The position numbers and the translations under genes are program-made. The notes below the pieces were generated by a model. It was not told the DNA's origin. It saw nothing but the letters and a program-made list of their open reading frames with translations, and did no database searches. Positions 16,410-23,883 of a stretch of 28,764 bases of DNA are shown piece by piece (position 1 is the stretch's first letter; each line of letters begins with the position of its first letter). The DNA is from CAYXXZ01 sp964469165 (lineage in GTDB: Bacteria; Pseudomonadota; Gammaproteobacteria; Pseudomonadales; Porticoccaceae), in the NCBI GenBank assembly GCA_964469165.1, contig CAYXXZ010000035.1:1-28764 (forward strand), read 5' to 3'.

Positions 16410-16727
16410 ATGTCTGCGGCCATCATTTATATTCCTGCTCAAGGTTCTGCGGCAAAACCTCGAAGCGAAATGCCACGCCTTAGGGCGTACCCCGTGCCTG
16501 GCTGGGTTGTTGTGACGTTACCGGGGGGCGAGTCCGGTACGCAGAACACACAGGGCTACCAGGCGCAGCCCTCCCCCTATTTCCTGCTGCCCACCAGTAC
16601 TGTAGCTTGGCAGGGTGCTCATCTCGCTCTTATTACTCAGCAGGCGTCGCTCTTTCAGGCTCATGTCTCATTAGACAAGGCTGCAAACCTTAAAGTCATC
16701 GAACTCGATGACTTTAAGAATTTCTGA
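16410..16727 (+). CDS. Small unrecognised protein next to the CRISPR array (doubtful)
   Basis: This open frame would encode 105 residues (ATG 16410; a GTG at 16404 adds two). No family was recognised. It has no membrane segment or signal peptide and contains a hydrophobic stretch, GWVVVTLPGG. The codons are less GC-biased than in rep. The last residues, LKVIELDDFK, are encoded by a perfect-armed palindrome (16689-16718), which raises the chance that the DNA element rather than the protein is what matters here. The ribosome site is poor. It lies 126 bp after rep and about 60 bp before the last CRISPR repeat. It may be a real orphan, a fragment of a longer gene, or chance. Confidence 0.3.
   Translation: MSAAIIYIPAQGSAAKPRSEMPRLRAYPVPGWVVVTLPGGESGTQNTQGYQAQPSPYFLLPTSTVAWQGAHLALITQQASLFQAHVSLDKAANLKVIELDDFKNF
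16689..16718. promoter_or_regulatory. 30-bp palindrome at the leader-distal end of the CRISPR array
   Basis: CTTAAAGTCATCGA (16689-16702) and TCGATGACTTTAAG (16705-16718) are perfect reverse complements separated by only AC. It lies 70 bp beyond the terminal CRISPR repeat in the direction of array transcription. A terminator for the array transcript is possible, but there is no following U run in either direction. A dimeric-protein operator or recombination site is equally possible. Confidence 0.5.
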
Positions 16728-16788
16728 GCTGCCTATGCGGCTGTTAAACTTCAACTTGTTCGAGCATCGAGCCCATAACTACATTACC

Positions 16789-19744
16789 GAAACACCCCCA
16801 CGGACGTGGGGAAGACCGCAGGGTCTGAACATCTGGGATAAGGAGCGCAGAAACACCCCCACGGGCGTGGGGAAGACTGCCTGACTCGATATTCCGTGGA
16901 GCAGCGGCAAGAAACACCCCCACGGGCGTGGGGAAGACACTCCTGATCCTCCACGCCAAACATCCGCTTGAGAAACACCCCCACGGGCGTGGGGAAGACA
17001 CTGGACAACGCAGGGCGACGCAGCGGCAGCGGGAAACACCCCCACGGGCGTGGGGAAGACCCATGTCCGAGCCGCAGTTACCCGAAAAAACCAGAAACAC
17101 CCCCACGGGCGTGGGGAAGACACATTTTCCCTGATCCATGCCTCGGCTCTCGGGGAAACACCCCCACGGGCGTGGGGAAGACAAGCCAGGCGAGGCGGCA
17201 GAGTGATCAAGCGGAGAAACACCCCCACGGGCGTGGGGAAGACAATGCCACCGCCTCCCGAAACCCGGTGGCGTCGGAAACACCCCCACGGGCGTGGGGA
17301 AGACTCCCATGAAGCGCCTTTCAGCTTGCTTGCTGCAGAAACACCCCCACGGGCGTGGGGAAGACTGTACAGCTCCTTGAGAGCCTCGGGGATTTCTGGA
17401 AACACCCCCACGGGCGTGGGGAAGACAGAGTAGCGCTCCCTACCTGTCTATCTGGGATGGAAACACCCCCACGGGCGTGGGGAAGACCGGGGACCAGGGA
17501 GCAGCCATGGCGTCAGGATAGAAACACCCCCACGGGCGTGGGGAAGACGGCCTCTTCGCTTTGCAGGCCGACAACACGCAAGAAACACCCCCACGGGCGT
17601 GGGGAAGACTGCCTGACTCGATATTCCGTGGAGCAGCGGCAAGAAACACCCCCACGGGCGTGGGGAAGACATCGGATCAACCACCCGGCTATCGAAAAAG
17701 GCAGAAACACCCCCACGGGCGTGGGGAAGACCCCAGAATCTGGCGCTGGAATTGGTGCCGATGAGAAACACCCCCACGGGCGTGGGGAAGACTCCGTCTT
17801 TTTGTCCTTCCAGACAATCACCACAGAAACACCCCCACGGGCGTGGGGAAGACGGGGCTACCAGCCAACTGGCCAGCGTATGTCGAGAAACACCCCCACG
17901 GGCGTGGGGAAGACCTGCGCCCCCTATCGTGGTCGCGCCGACAGGTAGAAACACCCCCACGGGCGTGGGGAAGACAAAATGGCGCGGGCAGTTTCTCGAC
18001 TGCGATTGGAAACACCCCCACGGGCGTGGGGAAGACAAGCATGGCACCCGCTCAGCCGAGTACAGGATGGAAACACCCCCACGGGCGTGGGGAAGACTCT
18101 CCCGTCACTAGCTCAGCTTCCACGGCGAAAGAAACACCCCCACGGGCGTGGGGAAGACTTCTCTGCTTTCGCCATGGCCGCTTCGTAGTCGGAAACACCC
18201 CCACGGGCGTGGGGAAGACCCCGTAAATCGACGGATATTAATAACTCAGCAAGAAACACCCCCACGGGCGTGGGGAAGACAACCGCATCATGGGTGAAGG
18301 GCAATCGGCACCAGAAACACCCCCACGGGCGTGGGGAAGACATCGGAGTGACCGCAAAACTCACGCCCTCGTGAGAAACACCCCCACGGGCGTGGGGAAG
18401 ACTGCCGAGCACGGAAGTCGAGGAGGGGCAGACGAGAAACACCCCCACGGGCGTGGGGAAGACATTTCCCACGCTTTATCCGAGTCAGTTAGCGTGGAAA
18501 CACCCCCACGGGCGTGGGGAAGACCGCATTTCTCCGAGCGCGACGGGCGGGCGCAGAGAAACACCCCCACGGGCGTGGGGAAGACACCTGCGCTGGACTG
18601 TCTACGACAGCAAAGCGAGAAACACCCCCACGGGCGTGGGGAAGACTGGTTTCATGCCAGATACTCCTACCTATATAGAGAAACACCCCCACGGGCGTGG
18701 GGAAGACAATAGAACCCGCCAATAGAACCACCCAATAAAAGAAACACCCCCACGGGCGTGGGGAAGACTTGAGCTGGCCTGGTTCCATTCATTGATGCCA
18801 GGAAACACCCCCACGGGCGTGGGGAAGACCCTGCGTGGCACGCATAGGCGACGCGATATATGGAAACACCCCCACGGGCGTGGGGAAGACTTGCGCTATT
18901 AATGGCGCGCCAAGAACCTGTAAGAAACACCCCCACGGGCGTGGGGAAGACCCCAATAAGCCGGTCCTATATCAGGGCAACATGGAAACACCCCCACGGG
19001 CGTGGGGAAGACTTATTCAAAATGTCATGGAGAAGGTAACAGCAAGAAACACCCCCACGGGCGTGGGGAAGACACAATGGTCGCATAGGACATCATATCC
19101 CTCTGAGAAACACCCCCACGGGCGTGGGGAAGACAATAGAGGATATCTACAATGCACGGAGCAGGGAGAAACACCCCCACGGGCGTGGGGAAGACCCGTA
19201 TTTCACCATCGAATCGGGATAACTTGAAGAAACACCCCCACGGGCGTGGGGAAGACGGCGGCCTTTCCTCTGTCAGTGTGTAACGTACGGAAACACCCCC
19301 ACGGGCGTGGGGAAGACCGCTTCCCAGACCAGCCCGCAGTGCTAGGGCAAGAAACACCCCCACGGGCGTGGGGAAGACTTGATAAAATATTTCATACTCT
19401 GTCTCACTGTGGAAACACCCCCACGGGCGTGGGGAAGACTTGACTGAGGATACACTCTAATGGAAATCGACAGAAACACCCCCACGGGCGTGGGGAAGAC
19501 TTCTCTCATGTCGCTGCGGTCTTCCCGGTGATAGAAACACCCCCACGGGCGTGGGGAAGACGGGCCTCATGCGCGCAGGCCCCTCGTGTGCGCGGAAACA
19601 CCCCCACGGGCGTGGGGAAGACGGAGTAATTGGAGTAATTGAAGAAAGTATATTAGAAACACCCCCACGGGCGTGGGGAAGACTACCGGTAACTACCACT
19701 TACCGGCAGAGCGCTGGAAACACCCCCACGGGCGTGGGGAAGAC
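16789..19744 (-). CRISPR. Type I-E CRISPR array, 49 repeats and 48 spacers
   Basis: Repeats of 28 bp start every 61 bp without exception from 16789 to 19717, giving 49 repeats and 48 spacers of 33 bp. Read on the minus strand (crRNA sense) the unit begins GTCTTCCCCACG and ends CGTGGGGGTGTTTC. CCCCACG and CGTGGGG form a 7-bp stem, as Cas6e needs. Orientation is set by cas2 on the right and by the single variant repeat, 16789-16816, on the left: one loop base differs, and terminal repeats usually degenerate at the leader-distal end. All other repeats appear identical. Spacer 2 (16878-16910) and spacer 14 (17610-17642), counted from the left, are identical. The base next to GTTTC is T or C in every spacer. 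No spacer target was recognised. Confidence 0.99.
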
Positions 19745-19791
19745 ACCAACAAATTGTTAATGAGCAGTGCCGAAAATACAAGATGTTCCGC
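19745..19791 (-). promoter_or_regulatory. CRISPR leader (short), between cas2 and the first repeat
   Basis: Only 47 bp separate the cas2 stop codon from the leader-proximal repeat. On the crRNA strand the segment is AT-rich and ends ATTAACAATTTGTTGGT directly before the repeat, including the small palindrome AACAATTTGTT. No convincing IHF consensus was found in it. If a promoter and integration-host site are needed, they must overlap the 3' end of cas2 or be replaced by read-through from the cas operon. Confidence 0.5.
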
Positions 19792-20079
19792 TTATCCGTT
19801 TTTCAGGGTTTCGATGATAAGTTGCAAACCACTAATGGTCGTCATGGGCTTGCGCAAGGGACCAATGCTACGAACTTCGTATCCCGGCGGTCTAGGCAAG
19901 GAACGAAATATGACAATGCCCGATTCGGGTGGGCAATGTTTGTACAAGTATTCAATTACCGTTGTCGCCACCGAATCCTTGATTCCCGAGACAAATACGT
20001 TGGGGCGCGGCTCAATAAACCAGAGTTTCATGCGTCCACGCACGGCAGACGGTAGGTCATTTGCCACGACGACGAGCAC
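19792..20079 (-). CDS. cas2: CRISPR-associated endoribonuclease-fold protein Cas2, type I-E
   Basis: This 95-residue partner of Cas1 in the spacer-integration complex belongs to the Cas2e (CT1978-like) branch. The N-terminus MLVVVANDLPSAVRGRMKLWFIEPRPNVFVSGI matches E. coli Cas2 ([29 protein letters not shown]) closely, followed by the GIVIFRS strand and a C-terminal GYEVRSIG strand. The start is GTG at 20079 with GGGAG 6 bp upstream. It overlaps the end of cas1 by 23 bp, so it is translationally coupled. The protein ends in ISGLQLIIETLKNG, and the array begins 47 bp later, making this the last gene of the operon. Confidence 0.93.
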   Translation of the reverse strand: MLVVVANDLPSAVRGRMKLWFIEPRPNVFVSGIKDSVATTVIEYLYKHCPPESGIVIFRSLPRPPGYEVRSIGPLRKPMTTISGLQLIIETLKNG

Positions 20080-20932
20080 GAGCCACTCCCAACATATCGG
20101 GTATGTCGTCGGCCAGCTTGGCCAGCAAATCCATATCGATGACCCTCTGCCGAAATGCTGCGGATACCTTATGTTTGTCGTAACGACCGGCCATATCCCG
20201 TGTCAGGGAGAAGGCCAAATCAATACAAAGATTTTCTTTATATAGATCAGCCAAATCATAGACGAAGGGCAAGGGACTGCCGGAGTGAATAAACCCGATG
20301 TGTGGTGAGTAACCCATGCTATGCACAGCTGAACAGAGAATGCCATAGAGCGCAGCATTGCTGGCGGTCAGCACCTGATTGGTGATATCGCTCAGATCGA
20401 ACTTGCCGGGTGTGAATCGCCGACCTTTCCATCCAACCTGGTACTCCTCCGCCTTAGTCTGGTATAGCGTACGAACCCTATGGCCTTCCATGCCCATCAT
20501 TTCCTTGAGGCTCTTTCCCTCCAAATCCGCTTCCGGGAAGCGCCTGGCGAACATGCGTCGTGCAACTTCTACGGACGCCTGTGGATCAGCCGAACATTCC
20601 ACCTGCAACTTGAGGTTGCGCGTGTCCGCTGTGGGCAGAAAGCCGGCGGCGTAAAACAACAGGCTATCCTCACCTACCCAGCACACAGCACAGTTAGCGG
20701 CCGTAGCCGTCTTGATCGCGTCATGGGTGACCGTTGTACCGGGGCCGAGTAACAAGGCGTTGAGGGTGGCCACGGGTAAGGGCACGACATTGGCTTCAGA
20801 GTCGATCCACTTGATGCTGCTGTCATCGATCTCCAGCCGCCCGCGCTCGAGGTACAAAAAGGGATACTTGTCCTTAACCTGGGGTAAGGAGTCACGGGTA
20901 ACCTTGACAAACAATCGCTGCCCTGCGGCCAT
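20057..20932 (-). CDS. cas1: CRISPR-associated integrase Cas1, type I-E
   Basis: This is the metal-dependent integrase that inserts new spacers next to the leader. With ATG 20932 it is 291 residues; GGAG lies 8 bp upstream. A GTG at 20941, overlapping the cas5e stop as GTGA, would add three residues. The N-terminal beta domain (FLYLERGRLEI...) is followed by the helical catalytic domain. The three metal ligands known from E. coli Cas1 are present: Glu149 in MMGMEGHRVR, and His216 and Asp226 in IGFIHSGSPLPFVYDLADLY, with the conserved Asp229. WKGRRFTPGKFDLSDITNQVLTASN also matches the family. It lacks the long Pro-rich tail of E. coli Cas1. Confidence 0.96.
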   Translation of the reverse strand: MAAGQRLFVKVTRDSLPQVKDKYPFLYLERGRLEIDDSSIKWIDSEANVVPLPVATLNALLLGPGTTVTHDAIKTATAANCAVCWVGEDSLLFYAAGFLPTADTRNLKLQVECSADPQASVEVARRMFARRFPEADLEGKSLKEMMGMEGHRVRTLYQTKAEEYQVGWKGRRFTPGKFDLSDITNQVLTASNAALYGILCSAVHSMGYSPHIGFIHSGSPLPFVYDLADLYKENLCIDLAFSLTRDMAGRYDKHKVSAAFRQRVIDMDLLAKLADDIPDMLGVARARRRGK

Positions 20933-20937
20933 GGGTA

Positions 20938-21648
20938 TCACTCCAGCTTCTGCACCGTGACCCGCCTGTCTCTGTAACGCTTGTGCTCCCCAAACTGCAG
21001 GGGTACATCATTCAGCGTCAACGCCTCACCTTCGTGCTCGCCCTGCAATACCCTGAAAATAGCCCGGAGAGATTTCTCGTCGGCTAGTTCGCTGGCACAC
21101 TGCATGGCGTGATCGAGCTCAGCATGTATACCCTGACAGACAAACTCGGTCGGCACACAGGTTTTGCGCCCCAGGTACAAATCCCATACCGGATTCTGCA
21201 AGGCCTCGGCCAATTCCTGCAATTCGGCATCCGGCCCCTGCAAGGCCACCGCATAGGCCATGTCCTGCAAATAGTAGCGATACGTCATTTTCGTACCGCC
21301 ACCTACCGCCTTTTTACCCTCGCTGGTCTTTGGTATCAGCAAGCTGGCCCAAGGATCCTTATCATCATAACCACTGCCAACCATCTGAAAATCACGCAGC
21401 AGCGGTAGTCGTGGCAGCGGCTGGCCCTTTCGGTCAGTACGCACATAAGCTGTAACTTGCAGATCACGGTCTGACCAGATTTGCAGCCAATCGGCCTGCT
21501 CGCCAGCCGTACCTCGAGCGCAGCAGAGTAGACCAAGCACACCTGACTTGGTGGGAAAATCTAGGCTGTCGCGCCGCCCAAACTTTGAATCATGCCCCCA
21601 GGACTGTAACGGCGCCTCCAGCCAGAGCAACAGATAAGGTTCGCTCAT
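20938..21648 (-). CDS. cas5e: Cascade subunit Cas5e (CasD)
   Basis: This 236-residue RAMP-fold subunit caps the 5' handle of the crRNA in the Cascade surveillance complex. The N-terminal signature LLLWLEAPLQSWGHDSKFGRRDSLDFPTKSGVLGLLCCARG is the classic Cas5 pattern (APLQSWG, R-x-S/T, FPTKSGVLGL). The body carries LPRLPLLRDFQMVGSG and KMTYRYYLQDMAYAVAL, and a NPVWDLYLGRKTCVPTEF stretch matches I-E relatives. ATG 21648 was chosen for its AGGTG site and family fit; the first possible start, 21660, overlaps cas7e. It is 8 bp downstream of cas7e. Confidence 0.94.
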   Translation of the reverse strand: MSEPYLLLWLEAPLQSWGHDSKFGRRDSLDFPTKSGVLGLLCCARGTAGEQADWLQIWSDRDLQVTAYVRTDRKGQPLPRLPLLRDFQMVGSGYDDKDPWASLLIPKTSEGKKAVGGGTKMTYRYYLQDMAYAVALQGPDAELQELAEALQNPVWDLYLGRKTCVPTEFVCQGIHAELDHAMQCASELADEKSLRAIFRVLQGEHEGEALTLNDVPLQFGEHKRYRDRRVTVQKLE

Positions 21649-21656
21649 GCTGCACC

Positions 21657-22685
21657 TCACGCGACGTGGCTTTGCAGATCGGCCACCAGATTATCGATGC
21701 TGTAGTTCTCGTTCTCGCCCCACTCATAAGTAGCCAATTTGCCGAACAATGAGCCGGTGATTTTTTCCTTCTTGTCCAGATAGGTCTTGACGCTGTCGAT
21801 ACTAGGCTGCAGATAGCCACCGTCGCGAGCTTTGATCGGGGTCTCAAAAGGCACCTGCAGACGCTGTCCCTTGCGTACCAGTACCCGTGCAAACTCCCAT
21901 GGGCTGGCACCCGACTGGGTAGTCTGGCGGGCACTGGGCACGGCAATAAAGAGCGCCTGAGTAAACGCAGCAATGGCCTTTTTCAAATCATCATTTCCCA
22001 TGGTTTGCGCCAATTGTCCAAGATCCAGGCTGATATAGCGGTAATAGGTAGCCGAATTGAATTCCAGACTTCCCATATGAGCCGATCCGGGTTCATCCTG
22101 AAGGTCATCCAACGCCGTGAAGAACTCCACTTCGTTGCTAACCTTGTGGGTGGAGATGGCGTGGGCGAAGGAGGCGGCCGCCTCGACATTCATATCTGCA
22201 GCCTTGGCAACCATGCGACCAAACAGGGCGATGTCCAGGGCATCTATCGCGGGAGACAGTGCCTTCTTGGCTACCTTGGCCAATTCTTTATCCTTAATTT
22301 TACCGGTGTCAAAATCCAACTCTTTTGCATAGACAGCAAAGGCCTCCGCTTCGGTGTCACTGATAAACAGCAACGTATCATCACTCAGCTGTTCAGCAAT
22401 TTTCTTGCCGCAGGCCGCTGCCTGCTGTTCGCTGGCACCGGCCCGCTGACAGGCCCGAGTGAAGATTTCCTCAGCTTTCTTAGTGCGTATGCCCAGCTTC
22501 ACACCCAGTTCGTGCATAGCCAGGCGAACTTGTCGCTTCCAGCACTGCGAACTGACGCGCGCACGGGTTACCCCGCCGACAGTGGCAGTTTTGGGAGCTC
22601 CTACGTCATCACGGTTCAAACAAGTGACGGGAAAAGACTGCAAAATATGAAACTCAATCCGGGTATTGCGATAGTTGTTGTTCAT
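21657..22685 (-). CDS. cas7e: Cascade backbone subunit Cas7e (CasC/Cse4)
   Basis: Six copies of this 342-residue RAMP protein form the crRNA-binding backbone of Cascade. The N-terminus RIEFHILQSFPVTCLNRDDVGAPKTATVGGVTRARVSSQCWKRQVR is diagnostic for Cas7e (NRDD-x-G-x-PK, GGV-R-ARVSSQ-WKR). The central domain has ADMNVEAAASFAHAISTHKVSNEVEFFTALDD, and SAHMGSLEFNSATYYRYISLDLGQL follows. ATG 22685 has an excellent AAGGAAG ribosome site 6 bp upstream. A longer frame from 22748 overlaps the upstream gene and was rejected. The operon places it after cas6e rather than directly after cse2. Confidence 0.96.
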   Translation of the reverse strand: MNNNYRNTRIEFHILQSFPVTCLNRDDVGAPKTATVGGVTRARVSSQCWKRQVRLAMHELGVKLGIRTKKAEEIFTRACQRAGASEQQAAACGKKIAEQLSDDTLLFISDTEAEAFAVYAKELDFDTGKIKDKELAKVAKKALSPAIDALDIALFGRMVAKAADMNVEAAASFAHAISTHKVSNEVEFFTALDDLQDEPGSAHMGSLEFNSATYYRYISLDLGQLAQTMGNDDLKKAIAAFTQALFIAVPSARQTTQSGASPWEFARVLVRKGQRLQVPFETPIKARDGGYLQPSIDSVKTYLDKKEKITGSLFGKLATYEWGENENYSIDNLVADLQSHVA

Positions 22686-22699
22686 GGTGAACTTCCTTT

Positions 22700-23344
22700 T
22701 CAAGTGAATAGGTTGTCGATAATGGGGACGATTTGCAGCAGACCACATCCAAACGCACGCGCGCGGCCTATGCCTTGGGTAAAGCTTGTCTTGAACTGTT
22801 GAGGGGCTCTGACATGCAGCAGACCTTGTATATGCGCCTGGCCGATGGTGACAGAGCGCTGTTGTTTGTCTTTGAACTGAAGAACCTCAATGCGATCGAC
22901 CTGCAGTTGTTTGTGATCGACGGCAAACCCCCAGCTGCTTTCGGCGCGTTCGGCGAACCAGTCAGCTACGACTTCACGACCACGCACCGCAATCAGCTTG
23001 CGAGATGCGCTGTCACGTCTGGTTGGGTTGACGATGACCTTGAAGCGGTACTGCGCATGATCGAGAAATCCCTCGGGCAAGGGCTTGCAATGGACTTCGC
23101 CATACTGGTCCTCAACTCTCGGCGCAGGCGCTCGGTCGGCCAGCATCAGAATCTTGCGGCTTTGGTGGTCACCGCCCTGATCGGCATACAGAATACCGCT
23201 AGCCTGGCTTTGACTTTTGTCAGCTTCGGAGCGCACGTCAGGGTATAGACTGTAAATTACACGGTGCAGCGAATAGGGATCAGTAATTCGCAGCGCCTTG
23301 ACCGCCCTACGGTCAAGATGCAAGACGCCGGCAATCAGGCTCAT
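22700..23344 (-). CDS. cas6e: crRNA-processing endoribonuclease Cas6e (CasE/Cse3)
   Basis: This 214-residue, metal-independent RNase cuts the repeat hairpin of the array transcript and stays bound as the Cascade head. DPYSLHRVIYSLYPD (about 22-36) supplies His27, aligning with the catalytic His20 of E. coli CasE. The C-terminal GIGRARAFGCGLLQIVPI is the Gly-rich RNA-binding loop of the family (E. coli GIGPAKSMGCGLLSLAPL). ATG 23344 overlaps the cse2 stop as ATGA and has GGAGG upstream. The gene lies between cse2 and cas7e, whereas in E. coli it follows cas5. The hairpin in the repeat (7-bp GC stem) is a plausible substrate. Confidence 0.94.
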   Translation of the reverse strand: MSLIAGVLHLDRRAVKALRITDPYSLHRVIYSLYPDVRSEADKSQSQASGILYADQGGDHQSRKILMLADRAPAPRVEDQYGEVHCKPLPEGFLDHAQYRFKVIVNPTRRDSASRKLIAVRGREVVADWFAERAESSWGFAVDHKQLQVDRIEVLQFKDKQQRSVTIGQAHIQGLLHVRAPQQFKTSFTQGIGRARAFGCGLLQIVPIIDNLFT

Positions 23345-23880
23345 GCCACACCCTCCTCTACCTGCTCGGGCGACTGGCCATAAAACTCTTGCGCCCATTG
23401 CGCCTTGATGGACTGGGTATGGAAGGGGAAATTCCGTAATTGCCTGAGCAGCCGGACAAAATTCAATGGCTGTCCAACCTTGCTATCAATCAACGTAAGG
23501 ATCGGACGCAGAATACGACATGCTTCACCCAGTTCGTCACAAGCCAACAATCGCCGCAGGCGAGCCTTGGCCTGATTGCTCTCGCGACCATCATCATAGC
23601 AGTTGGCAATCGCGCGCCCGAGGGTCATCGAGCCATTGGCCGTGGCCTTCGATTTGGCAATAGCTGCCGCGACAGTGACAAAGGGCAGTCGCTGGTAGTC
23701 ACGCTCCAGATCAACCCCAAGCGCCCCCAACACCTCCCAGCTCTGGTATTCGGTGGCCGGGTTATCGGCACGCCGCAAACGCGCAGCAAGCCCCTTGCCG
23801 TTGGCACAGCGCTTAAGAATTGCCTCAACAAAGCGTTCGTCGCGACTGGCCGTCGTCGCATTCTGTTCCTGTGTTTTCAC
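23341..23880 (-). CDS. cse2: Cascade small subunit Cse2 (CasB)
   Basis: This 179-residue helical protein is present as a dimer in Cascade, where it stabilises the displaced DNA strand. Cse2 sequences are poorly conserved. Here the family pattern is seen in GKGLAARLRRADNPATEYQSWEVL, a basic motif followed by the YQSWE region, and in the C-terminal QPLNFVRLLRQLRNFPFHTQSIKAQWAQEFYG, which carries the typical L-R-x-L-x-x-F plus QW-x-x-x-FYG ending. The start is GTG at 23880, with GGAGG 8 bp upstream inside the end of cse1. The gene is 3 bp from the cse1 stop and overlaps cas6e by 4 bp. Confidence 0.92.
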   Translation of the reverse strand: MKTQEQNATTASRDERFVEAILKRCANGKGLAARLRRADNPATEYQSWEVLGALGVDLERDYQRLPFVTVAAAIAKSKATANGSMTLGRAIANCYDDGRESNQAKARLRRLLACDELGEACRILRPILTLIDSKVGQPLNFVRLLRQLRNFPFHTQSIKAQWAQEFYGQSPEQVEEGVA

Positions 23881-23883
23881 TTA

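Noticed and set aside
16744..19760. Many open frames across the CRISPR array on both strands with repeating peptides such as NTPTGVGKT and HPHGRGED
   Set aside because: The 28-bp repeat has no stop in any frame, so reading frames stay open by chance. The 61-bp period shifts the frame at each unit, so no consistent protein repeat results. They are not genes.
19745..19791. Possible IHF site in the CRISPR leader
   Set aside because: The best candidates match the WATCAANNNNTTR consensus poorly on both strands, so I do not call one.
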